A program made the translations under genes and the position numbers. 64,000 bases of DNA from Protonemura montana (taxonomy: Eukaryota; Arthropoda; Insecta; Plecoptera; Nemouridae), in contig OX387608.1 in assembly GCA_947568835.1 (NCBI GenBank), positions 18,696,535 through 18,760,534 on the forward strand. Reading direction: 5' to 3'. The notes beneath the pieces are model-generated. The model ran no database searches and had not been told where the DNA came from. It was given only the letters and a program-made list of their open reading frames with translations. Position 1 is the stretch's first letter. Every line of letters begins with the position of its first letter. This document shows positions 25,901 to 37,727 of this stretch, one piece after another.

Positions 25901-28900
25901 CAAGCCAAGCCAAGCCAATCCTAGCCAAGCCAAGCCAATCCTAGCCAAGCCAAGCCAATCCTAGCCAATCCTAGCCAAGCCAAGCCAAGCCAAGCCAATC
26001 CTAGCCTAGCTAATCCTAGCCAAGCCAAGCCAAGCCAATCCTAGCCAAGCCAAGCCAATCCTAGCCAAGCCAAGCCAATCCTAGCCAAGCTAAGCCAAGC
26101 CAAGCCAATCCTAGCCAATCCTAGCCAAGCCAAGCCAAGCCAAGCCAATCCTAGCCAAGCCTAGCCAAGCCAAGCCAAGCCAATCCTAGCCTAGCCAATC
26201 CTAGCCAAGCCAAGCCAAGCCAATCCTAGGCAAGCCAAGCCAATCCAAGCCAAGCCAATCCTAGGCAAGCCAATCCTAGCCAAGCCAAGCCAATCCTAGC
26301 CAAGTCAAGCCAATTCTAGCCAAGCCAAGCCAAGTCAAGCCAAGCCAAGCCAATCCTAGCCAAGTCAAGCCAATCCTAGCCAAGCCAAGCCAAGCCAAGC
26401 CAAGCCAATCCTAGCCAAGCCAAGCCAAGTCAAGCCAAGCCAATCCTAGCCAAGTCAAGCCAATCCTAGCCAAGCCAAGCCAATCCTAGCCAAGCCAAGC
26501 CAAGCCAATCCTAGCCTAGCCAATCCTAGCCAAGCCAAGCCATTCCAAGCCAAGCCAAGCCAATCCTAGCCTAGCCAAGCCAATCCTAGCCAAGCCTATC
26601 CTAGCCAAGCCAAGCCATTCCAAGCCAAGCCAAGCCAATCCTAGCCTAGCCAAGCCAATCCAAGCCAAGCCAAGCCAATCCTAGCCAAGCCAATCCTAGC
26701 CAAGTCAAGCCAATCCAAGCCAAGCCAAGCCAATCCTAGCCAAGTCAAGCCAAGCCAAGCCAAGCCAATCCAAGCCAAGCCTAGCCAAGCCAAGCCAAGC
26801 CAATCCTAGCCTAGCCAAGCCAATCCTAGCCAAGCCAAGCCAAGCCAATCCTATCCAGGTCATGCCAAGCCAAGCCAAGCCAATCCTAGCCAAGTCAAGC
26901 CAAGCCTAGCCAAGCCAAGCCAAGCCAATCCTAGCCAAGCCAAGCCAATCCAAGCCAAGCCAATCCTAGGCAAGCCAATCCTAGCCAAGCCAAGCCAATC
27001 CTAGCCAAGCCAAGCCAAGCCAAGCCAAGCCTAGCCAATCCTAGCTAAGCCAAGCCAAGCCAAGTCAAGCCAAGTCAATCCAAGCCAATCCAAGCCAAGC
27101 CTAGCCAAGCCAATCCAAGCCAAGCCAATCCTAGCCAAGCCAAGCCAAGCCAATCCTAGCCAAGCCAAGCTAAGCCAAGCCAATCCTAGCCAATCCTAGC
27201 CAAGCCAAGCCAATCCTAGCCAAGCCAAGCCAATCCTAGCCAAGCCAAGCCAAGCCAATCCTAGCCAGGTCATGCCAAGCCAAGCCAATCCTAGCCAAGT
27301 CAAGCCAAGCCAAGCCAATCCAAGCCAATCCTAGCCAAGCTAAGCCAAGCCAAGCCCAGCCAAGCCTAGCCAAGCCTAGCCAAGCCAAGCCAATCCTAGC
27401 CAATCCTAGCCAAGCCAAGCCAAGCCAAGCCAATCCTAGCCTAGCCAATCCTAGCCAAGCCAAGCCAAGCCAATCCTAGCCAAGCCAAGCCAATCCTAGC
27501 CAAGCCAAGCCAAGCCAATCCTAGCCAAGCTAAGCCAAGCCAAGCCAAGCCCAGCCAAGCCTAGCCAAGCCAAGCCAAGCCAATCCTAGCCAATCCTAGC
27601 CAAGCCAAGCCAAGCCAAGCCAATCCTAGCCTAGCCAATCCTAGCCAAGCCAAGCCAATCCTAGCCAAGCCAAGCCAATCCTAGGCAAGCCAAGCCAATC
27701 CAAGCCAAGCCAATCCTAGGCAAGCCAATCCTAGCCAAGCCAAGCCAATCCTAGCCAAGTCAAGCCAATTCTAGCCAAGCCAAGCCAAGTCAAGCCAAGC
27801 CAAGCCAATCCTAGCCAAGTCAAGCCAATCCTAGCCAAGCCAAGCCAAGCCAAGCCAATCCTAGCCAAGTCAAGCCAAGCCTAGCCAAGCCAAGCCAATC
27901 CTAGCCAAGCCAAGCCAAGTCAAGCCAAGCCAATCCTAGCCAAGTCAAGCCAATCCTAGCCAAGCCAAGCCAATCCTAGCCAAGCCAAGCCAAGCCAATC
28001 CTAGCCAAGCCAAGCCATTCCAAGCCAAGCCAAGCCAATCCTAGCCTAGCCAATCCTAGCCAAGCCAATCCTAGCCAAGCCAAGCCATTCCAAGCCAAGC
28101 CAAGCCAATCCTAGCCTAGCCAAGCCAATCCTAGCCAAGCCAATCCTAGCCAAGCCAATCCTAGCCAAGCCAATCCTAGCCAAGCCAATCCAAGCCAATC
28201 CTAGCCAAGCCAAGCCAAGCCAAGTCAAGCCAAGTCAAGCGAAGCCAAGCCAATCCTAGCCAAGCCAAGCTAAGCCAAGCCAATCCAATCCTAGCCAAGC
28301 CAATCCTAGCCAAGCCAAGCCAAGCCAAGCCAAGCCAAGCCAAGCCAAGCCAAGCCTAGCCAATCCAAGCCAAGCCAAGCCAAGCCAAGCCTAGCCAAGC
28401 CAAGTCAAGCCAAGACAAGCCAATCCTAGCCAAGCCAAGCCAAGCCAAGCCAATCCTAGCCAATCCAAGCCAAGCCAAGCCAAGCCAATCCTAGCCAAGC
28501 CAATCCTAGCCAAGCCAAGCCAATCCTAGCCAAGCCAAGCCAATCCTAGCCAAGCCAATCCTAGCCAATCCAAGCCAAGCCAAGCCAAGCCAAGCCAAGC
28601 CAATCCTAGCCAAGCCAAGTCAAGCTAAGCCGAGCCAAGCCAAGCCTAGCCAATCCTAGCCAATCCTAGCCAAGCCAAGCCAAGCCAAGCCAAGCCAATC
28701 CTAGCCAAGTCAAGCTAAGCCGAGCCAAGCCAATCCTAGCCAATCCTAGCCAATCCAAGCCTAGCCAATCCTAGCCAAGCCAATCCTAGCCAAGCCAAGC
28801 CAAGCCAATCCTAGCCAATCCAAGCCAAGCTAAGCCTAGCCAATCCTAGCCAAGCCAATCCTAGCCAAGCCAAGCCTAGCCAATCCTAGCCAAGCCAATC

Positions 28901-28980
28901 CTAGCCAAGCCAATCCTAGCCAAGCCAATCCTAGCCAAGCCAATCCTAGCCAATCCAAGCCAAACCAATCCTAGCCAAGT
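16905..28980. repeat. 12-kb pentanucleotide satellite (GCCAA/TCCTA family)
   Basis: Built almost wholly of 5-mers GCCAA, with TCCTA, GCCTA, GTCAA and TCCAA variants, in irregular runs. CAGGTCATGCC marks recurrent higher-order blocks (for example near 17686, 18616, 19073, 20075, 20950). Since 5 and 3 share no factor, each strand gives the same five-residue repeat in every frame (AWLGL on the - strand). The many minus-strand open frames are therefore artefacts, not genes. It follows the FBXL4 LRR exon on the + strand and so is probably intronic. Confidence 0.97.
19985..27710. repeat. Adjacent 3,865-bp duplication inside the satellite
   Basis: The pattern of variant pentamers at about 19985-23845 recurs at about 23850-27710 with a fixed offset of 3,865 bp (773 pentamers). 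Matching pairs of points include 20231/24096, 21345/25210, 21821/25686, 22840/26705 and 23371/27236. The two copies look almost identical. Confidence 0.88.
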
Positions 28981-31203
28981 CACCCTCAAAGTCAATATTC
29001 CTATTCTCTACCAATCCTGGAGAGATCTCCTTTGGAATCCGCTTCCTCCAAAACAAACACTGGAGCGAACTAGATGAGTTCTCCATCTGAGTTCATAGCC
29101 AGCAACTTGCACCTCCTAACCGACCCCCTCACCCTCATCAATAATAGCTCCTTTACCTCAACATATTCCCACCAAACTCAAACAGGCTCTCATCATCCCA
29201 ATCGTTGACAACGATAGGCCCATCTCCTACCTCTCCACATTGTCCAGACTCATCGAATAAATCATGCTCTCCCGGCTTCTTTCCTTGCTTAACACCCACA
29301 ACATCCTTCCAGACTGCAAACACAGCTTCCAGAAGAATAAATTCACCATCACAGCCATCTTGCAATTCCTCTCTACCATCCACACTGCCCTGGACAAAGA
29401 TGATCAGGCACTGGGACTCTTGTGATCTCAGCAAAGTCTTGGACACAATCAACCACACCCTCCTCCTCCCCAATATCCAGTCTCAAGGAACCAGAGGAAC
29501 CCATGACAAGTGGATTGCCTCATTACTCTCCGACCACACCCAAGTTGTTTGTATTAACTCTTCAACCCCCGGCAAACCCCCCTATATATCTACCCCCTAC
29601 GTATCTACCCCCCTCCGTATCTACCCCCCTCCGTATCTACCCCCCTCCGTATCTACCCCCCACCATATCTACCCCCCTACGTATCTACCCCCCTCCGTAT
29701 CTACCCCCCACCATATCTACCCCCCTACGTATCTGTATCTGTATGTATTCTCTATCAAGCAAGGCTCGGTGCTTCCCCTCTCCTTTTCCTCCTCTACGTC
29801 AACGACCTTCCTCAACTTTTAACTTGGCCGCTCCCTCTTCCAATTTGCAGACAACACGACCCACCTTCCCACCAGCCTGAAATCCCAACCTACCAGCTCC
29901 CTCACTCAAGCTGCAAACTCCCAAACAATTATTATCTCCTCCTATTACCTAAACAACCAACTAGCCCTCCAGCCAGCAAAGTCCACCTTCATCAACTTCC
30001 ACACTAAAACAAACTCCCAAACAATTATTATCTCCTCCTATTACCTAAACAACCAACTAGCCCTCCAGCCAGCAAAGTCCACCTTCATCAACTTCCACAC
30101 TAAAACAAACTCCCCGACTTCTTCCCCCTCATCTGAGTCAACTGCAAAGTAACTCCAAGTGCCCCCTCGACTAAATTCCTTGGCATCCACATCACCCCTA
30201 ACCAAGACTGGACACTTCGTGTTCAAAAAACTCTCTCCAAAATCAAAACTACCGGCTCCTCCGTTGACTAGACAAGGTAGTCAACCCCCACTCTGTCAAA
30301 CTAGTTTATCATGCACACCTACACTCACACATATCCTACAACCTCCTTTTCTAGGGCACCTACCCCCAAGCAAAAAGAATCTTTACTACCCAAAAACAAG
30401 CGGTCTGCATTATTGCAGGAGCATCCTGCCGTAACACATGCAAACCCCTCTTCATAACTCTCAAAATCCTTACCCTCACCTGCACCCTCGTTCAAATTGC
30501 AAGCACCCTAGTCAGATCCCACCCTGACCTATTCCCACCTGACTCCTCCGTTCACTCCCACGCAACAAGGAGAAGTCAGGAAATCCAAGCCCTCACCTGC
30601 ACCCTCGTTCAAATTGCAAGCACCCTAGTCAGATCCCACCCTGACCTATTCCCACCTGACTCCTCCGTTCACTCCCACGCAACGAGTAGAAGTCAGGAAA
30701 TCCAAGCCCTCACCTGCACCCTCGTTCAAATTGCAAGCACCCTAGTCAGATCCCACCCTGACCTATTCCCATCTGACTCCTCCGTTCACTCTCACGCAAC
30801 GAGTAGAAGTCAGGAAATCCGAGCCCGCCCCCATAAAACCACACTTTTCAAACACAACCCCCGATACCTTTGTATCAACATCTACAAACACCTTCCTGCC
30901 CTCGTCAAAGACTCCCCAACCTTCAGCTGCTTTGACTTTAAACTGCATATCTTCCTTCTCAACAACCACTTCTACTCCCTTGATGAACATTAAAACCTTT
31001 CTAACAATTTGCAAAACTGTCATCTGTAAATATGTTCATCTCTTGGAACAAAACTAATTGTTATTATTGTTTTTACTATTATACTTTACCCCTATCAATA
31101 TTATTTGCCTATATTATAGCTGACCTGACTTTGCTCACACTGGTTCACTATACTTGTCAGGGACAAAAATACAATACAATACAATACAATACAATACAAT
31201 ACA
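28981..31203 (+). mobile_element. Degenerate non-LTR retrotransposon (LINE), RT to 3' end
   Basis: Starts at the satellite edge. Reverse-transcriptase remnants in sequence order: RPISYLSTLSRLIE, LLSLLNTHNILPDC, TAILQFLSTIHTALDKDDQA, a DLSK...DTINHTLL block, GSVL.LS-LY-NDLP, QFADNTTHL, and a C-terminal HLPALVKDSP/F-LLNNHFYSLDEH end at about 30991. It has several stops and shifts. Internal tandem events: a GTATCTACCCCC run (29580-29730), a 102-bp duplication (29905-30115) and a 120-bp unit three times (30470-30820). The tail is (ATACA)n at 31170-31205. Confidence 0.75.
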
Positions 31204-31208
31204 ATACA

Positions 31209-34200
31209 TCCTTGTTAGAAAAACTATTTCAACTGGGTTTTGAATGCTAAGTAGAGGGCTACTAAATTTCCCGACGTTTCGTAACATATACTAGTTACTT
31301 CTTCAGAGGTTTGAGCAGTCCTGACAATTTTCCGATAACAAAAGAACCACATAAAATCATAACAATTCCCAAGTTCAAGCTTCCTAAATGCATCTAAATA
31401 AAATAATCAGGGTCAATAACTTAAAAACTAATGTATTATGTATTTTCTGAAATAAGATCTCGAACACATTGGCGTTTTTTAACTAACTAATTATGCGTAA
31501 GGAAAAAACGCCAATTTTTCGAGGTTGTCCTAACGTTATGTGATACAATTTAAAATTTCCTTATTCATTACGTTTAGTTCTTAATCTACTCGTCCAAATA
31601 TTTTCTTCTGGATTCTTTGTGCTGATTTCTTCTGTCTCCTCACTGATATTCTCTATTCTATTATTCTGTTGTAAAATTGTTCCCCAAGCTCTATCTTGTT
31701 GAAAACTATCATCTTAATTGAAGTTATTGGCTTGTTTTTTAATTTCTATTGCTTCTCTGACTTTTCTAGTGAATTTCCTATCATCTCGACATAAAATCAT
31801 CCTTACCGTGTCTATTTTAATGTGATGTTGAAACTCATTCCCGTGTTCTGCACAAGCTGATTGATTCAAGTGGCTTTGTTTTTCCCCAACAATGCAAAAT
31901 TGTTTTGCTAATCTGATGTGTCTTTCATGTTCCTTGACTCTTGTGCTAATTTTCCTACCTGTTTCTCTTATGTAAACTTTTCCACACTCACAACTTACCT
32001 CATAGACGCCTTTGCATTCTAATGGAACCTGATCCTTCACTGGTCTTACCATTGTACTTATTTTTCTATCTGCCCTAAATGCTGTACAAATCTGCTTTTT
32101 CAACAGTACTTTTTTAATTTTTCTCCAATCTTAGGTACATATGGTAAAACTGTGATGGATTTGATTTCATCGAAACTGTTTTCACTAATTCCCTTTTCAA
32201 CTGTCTCAGAGTTTATTTTCCTACTTTCTTTATTTTTTAATCGATTCATTTTTTCAAGTACTCTTCTTATTTCTTTGGTTTTATAATCATTCTGTTGAAA
32301 AATTGTCCTAAGTGTTTCTTTTTCTGCCTCGAAGTGTTCCTCATCTGTTAATCTCGCTGATCTTGTCGCTAATGTGTTTAGTACCCCCTGTTTTTTCCGA
32401 GGATGATGACATGAATCTGCGTGTAAAACCCTGGTTGTGTTTGTTTTATTTTTGTAGACTTTGTGCCCTAATGAGCCATCTTCTTTTCTAATAACCAAAA
32501 CATCAAGAAAAGCTAAACATCTATTCTCTTCTACCTCCATAGTGAATTTTATCCTATCATGCTGTCTATTTATGTGTTCTAATAATGTATCCAAATATTC
32601 TCTCTCATGTTGCCAAACCAAAAAAGTGTCATCTACATATCTGAAGAAGCATCTGGACTTGAGTTCTGCACTATTCAACGCTATTGTCTCTAGATTATCC
32701 ATGAAGATATTTGCTAATGCTGGAGATAAAGGTGACCCCATTGCTATTCCTTCTTTCTGCTGATAAATATGACCGTCCCATAAGAAATAATTGCACTTTA
32801 AACATTCTTCTATCAAATTGATCAACGTTATTGGTAGCCTAAACTTTCTATTATTTGTCTTCAAAATTCCTATTGTTTTGTTAAATGGAATGTTACTAAA
32901 TAGTCCAACAACATCTAAACTAACCAGCATGTCTCCTTCTTCCAAATGCACCTGTTTTACCTTTGATAAAAAGTCTTGAGAATTCTTTACAAATAATTTA
33001 GCCTTCATTACTGGTTCATTACTGGACTTTTCCTATGGTTCTAGCTATTTCATGTGCTGGTGCACCTATCACACTGGTTACAAGTTGCATTGGCACTTCC
33101 ATCTCTTCTCAACTATCCTCTGCTTTTCCCAATCTATTTTGTGAATTTTTGGTAACCCATAAGCTTTTGGAATGATTGATTCTTTTGGAACTAATTCTCT
33201 TATTAACTTTTCTTCTACTGGCGCTTTCTCTAAGTATTCTGTTTATCTCTTCTCAAATTTTGTTGTGGGGTCTTTATTCAGTTTTACGTAATCCTCTGAT
33301 GGTATAACTTCATCCATTTGCCTTTTGTAATCTTCTGTATTCATAATAACTGTTGAATTCCCTTTGTCTGCTTTCAAAATTACTACCTTCTTATTTTTCT
33401 TCAATTCCCTCAAAGCTTCTGTCTCTTCTGGTTTTGTGTTTTGTTTAAACTCTTCTGTTTTTCCCTTCCTTCAAATGTATGCTACATCCTGTCTTATAAC
33501 ATCTGCTAATTTGAAAGGTAACCTTTTAACTGCATCTTCTGCCCCTGCTATTATTGTTTCTACTGGAATACTTTTTGAAGCTATTGCAAAATTGAATCAC
33601 TTTTCTAAAACTCTATTACCAGCCTCTGACACACAGGTATTAGATAAATTGTAAACTGTCTTAGGTTTTATGAATGTCCCTCTTGAACTCCAATTTCTTT
33701 GTTGTTTCCTGCAGAAGTTATTTAGCTTTCTACTAAGTTTCTCACTAGTCATTTGGTGAAGCCAACAGTTGTGATTGGAAACGATATAATCAAATCTATC
33801 CCATAAATCCAAGGAAATAAAATCACATACCTTCGATCTGCAGAAATAAATTTGTTCGTTACAAACCCAAATTTTCTTTCTTGTGTCTTGAATGGTTTTC
33901 CGTAACAACGCTTTACTGGCCCTATCAAAAATTAACTCGGTGTTTTTATCCCTTAAGTGATGCTTGATTTTAATCCACGACGGTATCACATCTAAATCCC
34001 TACATCGAATCAGAAAATGTAATCTACAATCTAAGTCTATGCTGGTAGATGCTACAATGCTGCTATGCTACAATCTAACTAGTATATGTTACGAAACGTC
34101 GGGAAATTTAGTAGCCCTTTACTTAGCATTCAAAACCCAGTTCAAATAGTTTTTCTAAAAACTTGTGCTAAGGATAAATCAAGTAGACATGAGTCTAAAA

Positions 34201-34210
34201 ACTATCATAT
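31209..34210 (-). mobile_element. Penelope-like element (PLE), broken
   Basis: Retroelement with a PLE-type reverse transcriptase and a GIY-YIG endonuclease. Parts on the - strand: N-terminal block around 33597-33989 (FCRSKVCDFISLDLWDRFDY), RT core around 32100-33008 (SLDVVGLFSNIPFNKT, GIAMGSPLSPALANIFMDNL, RYVDDTFLVWQH) and endonuclease around 31714-32103 (KVYIRETGRKISTRVKEHER). About 85 bp at the ends are inverted repeats of each other (31209-31300 and 34074-34160). The reading frame is broken in a handful of places. It shares its right end with a shorter relative at 37.7-38.2 kb. Confidence 0.88.
31268..31313 (-). ncRNA. Hammerhead ribozyme-like motif at PLE end
   Basis: Read on the - strand: CTGAAGA core box, stem II GTAAC / GTTAC around an 8-base loop, then GAAAC directly followed by GTC. 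This is the minimal type I hammerhead layout with a tiny stem III, known from the terminal repeats of Penelope-like elements. Confidence 0.6.
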
Positions 34211-34450
34211 ATACATCCTCTTTATCAGTATAACAACATTGGTCAGACAGTTAACATTTCTTTCACTGGATAAAAGCAGTAACTGTCAATCTAAAGCACA
34301 AACAAACTACTTTTAAAACTGTCATCAGACATTTCTTAAAGCCAAGTTGGTAGAGCGTTGAAGATTACAATTCCAGCTTAAGTAGGACCTTTATTGTTCA
34401 TATTAAGTGTTGCAACTAGAATGACAACTGTGTTCTATTTGCATTGCAGG

Positions 34451-34731
34451 CCTCGGAGCTTTGTTGGAGGGAACTCCCAACTCATCGTGACCAGACCTTG
34501 TCTACTACAACAGCTTCACACACAACAACATGGGCTGGAAGATACATATCATAGACAGCTACGAGGAGGCACGATCCAACATTTTCTACTCTGTCTCTAG
34601 TCTGGTTAATAATGTCACCAGCATTGTAGAGATGGAACACCTTGTACCACCTGACTTTGATGTGCTAAACAGAGCATCATTGTTACCACAAACATATCTT
34701 TACCAGCCCCGAGTATTACCTGCGCTTTAAA
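34451..34731 (+). CDS. Exon-like coding stretch, unassigned
   Basis: After the acceptor TTGCATTGCAG (34440-34450) one frame reads LGALLEGTPNSS, a TGA, then DLVYYNSFTHNNMGWKIHII, DSYEEARSNIFYSVSSLVNN, VEMEHLVPPDFDVLNRASLL and ends TYLYQPRVLPAL with TAA. The entry phase would fit the FBXL4 LRR exon, yet the residues do not resemble the FBXL4 C-terminus. It could be the last exon of another gene, or a pseudogene piece. One in-frame stop is present. Confidence 0.35.
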
Positions 34732-35757
34732 CATTAGCTGGAGTTGTAGTTTATATCCACTTGGAAAGTGATGTTTGAAAAACTGATATCATCAAAATGA
34801 TGATGGAAAATGTAATCCACTTGGCACAGGTTGGTAACATCGTGGTAGGAATGAAGCTCCTTAAATCTTGCCTGTTACATGATATCTTTTAGAACTTGAA
34901 GCATGCAATCCAGTAACTCATTTTGTTTGGCTTTCAATGCACATTTCAATATTCAAGTAGATTCAAGGTACTCTTGTAATTCATGGCTGCAGTATTAGTT
35001 GACCAGGCAGGCCCCAAAATATTGATTGCATGAATCTTTGATCTCATCACGACCACGGATAGCAAGTTGCAATACTTGACTCAGTCTATCGAGGTATTCA
35101 GTGTCGTGCCTGTTCTTGGTCACCTTTGCTTCATAAGCTGCTATCAAATCATTATGAAAGCAAGCAAACCAGAAAGCAAACAATGCAATTCTCCAACTAT
35201 TACACTAACTATAAATTATAATCAGTTTTATTTAGCTAAACAGTCTTTACATGTTAAATAGAAAATACTTGTTATACATTTTGATCAGTCACTCTTGACA
35301 ATTGATCTTAAATTCTATTGCTCTGTAACAATGTTCAATCTTTGTTGGCAGTAAATCACACAGCTTGATCCCTGTATTAAATGTTGAAAGTGAACATTGA
35401 AAGCTAGAACATTTATTTCTAGAACTATTTAATTCTTTATTTCAGATATTAATTGTGTGTGCTTGGCCTACATGTATTAAATATATCTTTCAATATCTTG
35501 GCATCATTTTTAATTACATTTTGTGTTTAAAAACTAATACAGATTGGTTTCAGTCATTGTATAATCTTTATTGTTTGCAGTTTTTACACTTTGTTACGAT
35601 GTCTTCCATAAACGATATGGAAGATGTTTTCCAGCTAAATCTGAGTCTCAATTTAAGTACTTGAACTGTTTTTAAACACTCATTAATTAATAGGCTGAGG
35701 TTATTTTATCCTGGAATGCAAATGCCTGGAAAATAATATCTCTATGTCACTGTTTTA
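34732..35757. other. Mostly non-coding, one exon-like stretch on the - strand
   Basis: Minus strand 34995-35183 translates to AAYEAKVTKNRHDTEYLDRL and SQVLQLAIRGRDEIKDSCNQ, a charged helical composition typical of real coding sequence, ending YFGACLVN and stop. No family is recognised. The rest is AT-rich with no features seen. Confidence 0.3.
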
Positions 35758-36660
35758 ACCTTTTATATAATAATAATAATAATATATTTATTCAGCCTCA
35801 ATTAATCACAGTACATGATGTTGGTACGTCAGTTATTATGGTGCTAGTTATTATCTAAAACACATAGGAATTGTTTCACTTTGTAGTAGCATTTGGTCAG
35901 CAGATGCAGTTTTAGACTATCTTTAAATTTGTATCCTTTTAGTTTTTTATCTCCACTGGCAGTTTGTTATATAATAATGAGCCTGCATAAATTGGGCAGT
36001 TGTCTGTCATTTTTAATCTATCTTTCGATACATAAATGTTGTTAGTTCCTCTTGTAAAATGCTTATGTACATCACAATTGTCTATTACCAGAAAGTTGTT
36101 ATTATCCACTACAAATAATATTGTCAAGTAAATGTAAATGCAGGGCAATGTCTTGATCCGTAGATTTCTAAAAAGTTATTTACAAGAGTCTTTGTAATAA
36201 AAATCTGCACAGGGGTCATAGCTTGCTCCACCTAAAATGCAGAGAGCTTTTTTCTGCATAGCAAATAGTCTGGGTGCATGAACTGAGTTGCCCCACATGA
36301 TAATTCCATAGCTAATTCTAGAATGAATGTGTCCATAATATGCTAGTTTAGCTGCATCAGTGCTGCAAATGTCCAGAATATTTTTTAAAAGGTAGGTAGC
36401 ATCCTGAAGCCACTTTCAGGCGCACCCGCTTGATGTGGCTTTCCCAATTCAATTGATTGTCTAATATAAGACCTAGAAATTGTACTCTGTTCATTTCTTT
36501 GTGAATGTACCTAACATTCATTCTTGTTGCTCTCTGTGAATGCAGATTTATTAATCTGGGATCTCAATTCATTCCACGCTTCTTCTTCAAAATGATTGAT
36601 GATTGTGTACGCAAGTTGAGCATCAGCCCTTCTTATTTATATTGTTTCCCATCCTAGTTC
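35758..36660 (-). mobile_element. LINE 3' fragment, degenerate
   Basis: Minus strand, with an AT-rich (ATT)n tail at 35768-35785. C-terminal LINE signatures: WGNSVHAPRLFAMQKKA, LGGASYDPCADFYYKDSC and NNIYVSKDRLKMTDNCPIYA then LLYNKLPVEIKN. These correspond block by block to the LINE at 51.3-52.5 kb (FWGNSLHARRLYVLQKR, ASFNPCAKIFYKDSC), so both are one clade. It has several shifts and is older than the other copy. Confidence 0.65.
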
Positions 36661-37074
36661 AGACATCCATTCAGTAGGGCTGTGGCTTCTTCCATACTAA
36701 TTGCCATTACCTTCCTAGCCAACTTTTGCTGTAGTGTTTCTAGCCTGTCTTTTAACCCTTGTTGCTGATTAAATCTTGAGCGTTATTTAATGTTACTGCT
36801 TCTAATATTTTCACAACTGTGTTTCTCTTTTGCAACAAATTACTCACCTCAATGGTTGCGCTGAACTCAAAATGTGATCTAACAAATGTTGAGTAAACAT
36901 ATTGATTGACCAAGATGATAATGTTCTTGAAACTCTACTCATGTAATGCAAGTTTTTCAGTATTTTTTAAAATAATTTCCCCCGAGTGAGCAATAAGAAA
37001 TAGAAGCATGCATTTTGCTGACATCTCACTCTGGTTGTTATGCAATCGCTTCACTCAATATTTGGAGAGCAAAG

Positions 37075-37165
37075 GCTGGGAGAAGTGTGATCGAACCAGG
37101 ATATGAACCCGGGACCTTCCGATTGCCGATCTGGTGCTCTAACAAGTGAGCTATTCAGGGAAGAA
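37075..37165 (-). mobile_element. tRNA-derived SINE head
   Basis: On the - strand: GAATAGCTCACTTGTTAGAG (A-box), CCAGATCGGCAATCGGAAGG (anticodon region) and GGTCCCGGGTTCATATCC (T arm with B-box GGTTCATATCC). This is a full tRNA-like layout, too diverged for a working tRNA. The SINE body would extend leftward towards 36970. Confidence 0.6.
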
Positions 37166-37727
37166 GACAAGTCACCTTAGCCTCTTCTTCTGAAACCAAA
37201 CAATCCTTGACTTCATGGAGGTCCTACGGTCGACATCCAGGCAATCAGGATCACACATCCTGGAGTAAACATAGTAAGTACCATATGCATGAAAGACAGA
37301 ATTTTAATTTAATACCGTGGGGCTTTGCTGCAAGGCGCTCTCGCTTGGAAATTGTCTGCTTTCATATTTCACGTTAATTCTTACTATTTTTTTACAATAG
37401 TTAAGAAGTATTGTAACTTGTAAGAAGTTAGTACACATTTTCAAAGTATGCAAATGTTTATAGGGTAGCAGTTATAATTGTCACATTTATCTGCAAAATA
37501 ATCAGACTTGATTTAAATGGTTTCAAGCTTGGTGAAACTAGTCTATGATGGTTACACAGCTTATAAAGTTTGACTAGAACAAAGAATGATTAGAACCTTA
37601 CATTTTTAAACTCTATCAATTTGGTTGCAGTAGCTTCACTTTTTCCCCATGGACTCCTTCCCCGGACATTTTATTTTCCTCTTTTCGTTTCTGTTGTTAC
37701 TCCTGCATTATGCAAAGAAGTATTTTA

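Noticed and set aside
16946-28228. Many - strand frames of AWLGL repeats
   Set aside because: They follow from the pentamer satellite, which gives the same five-residue repeat in each frame; no gene structure supports them.
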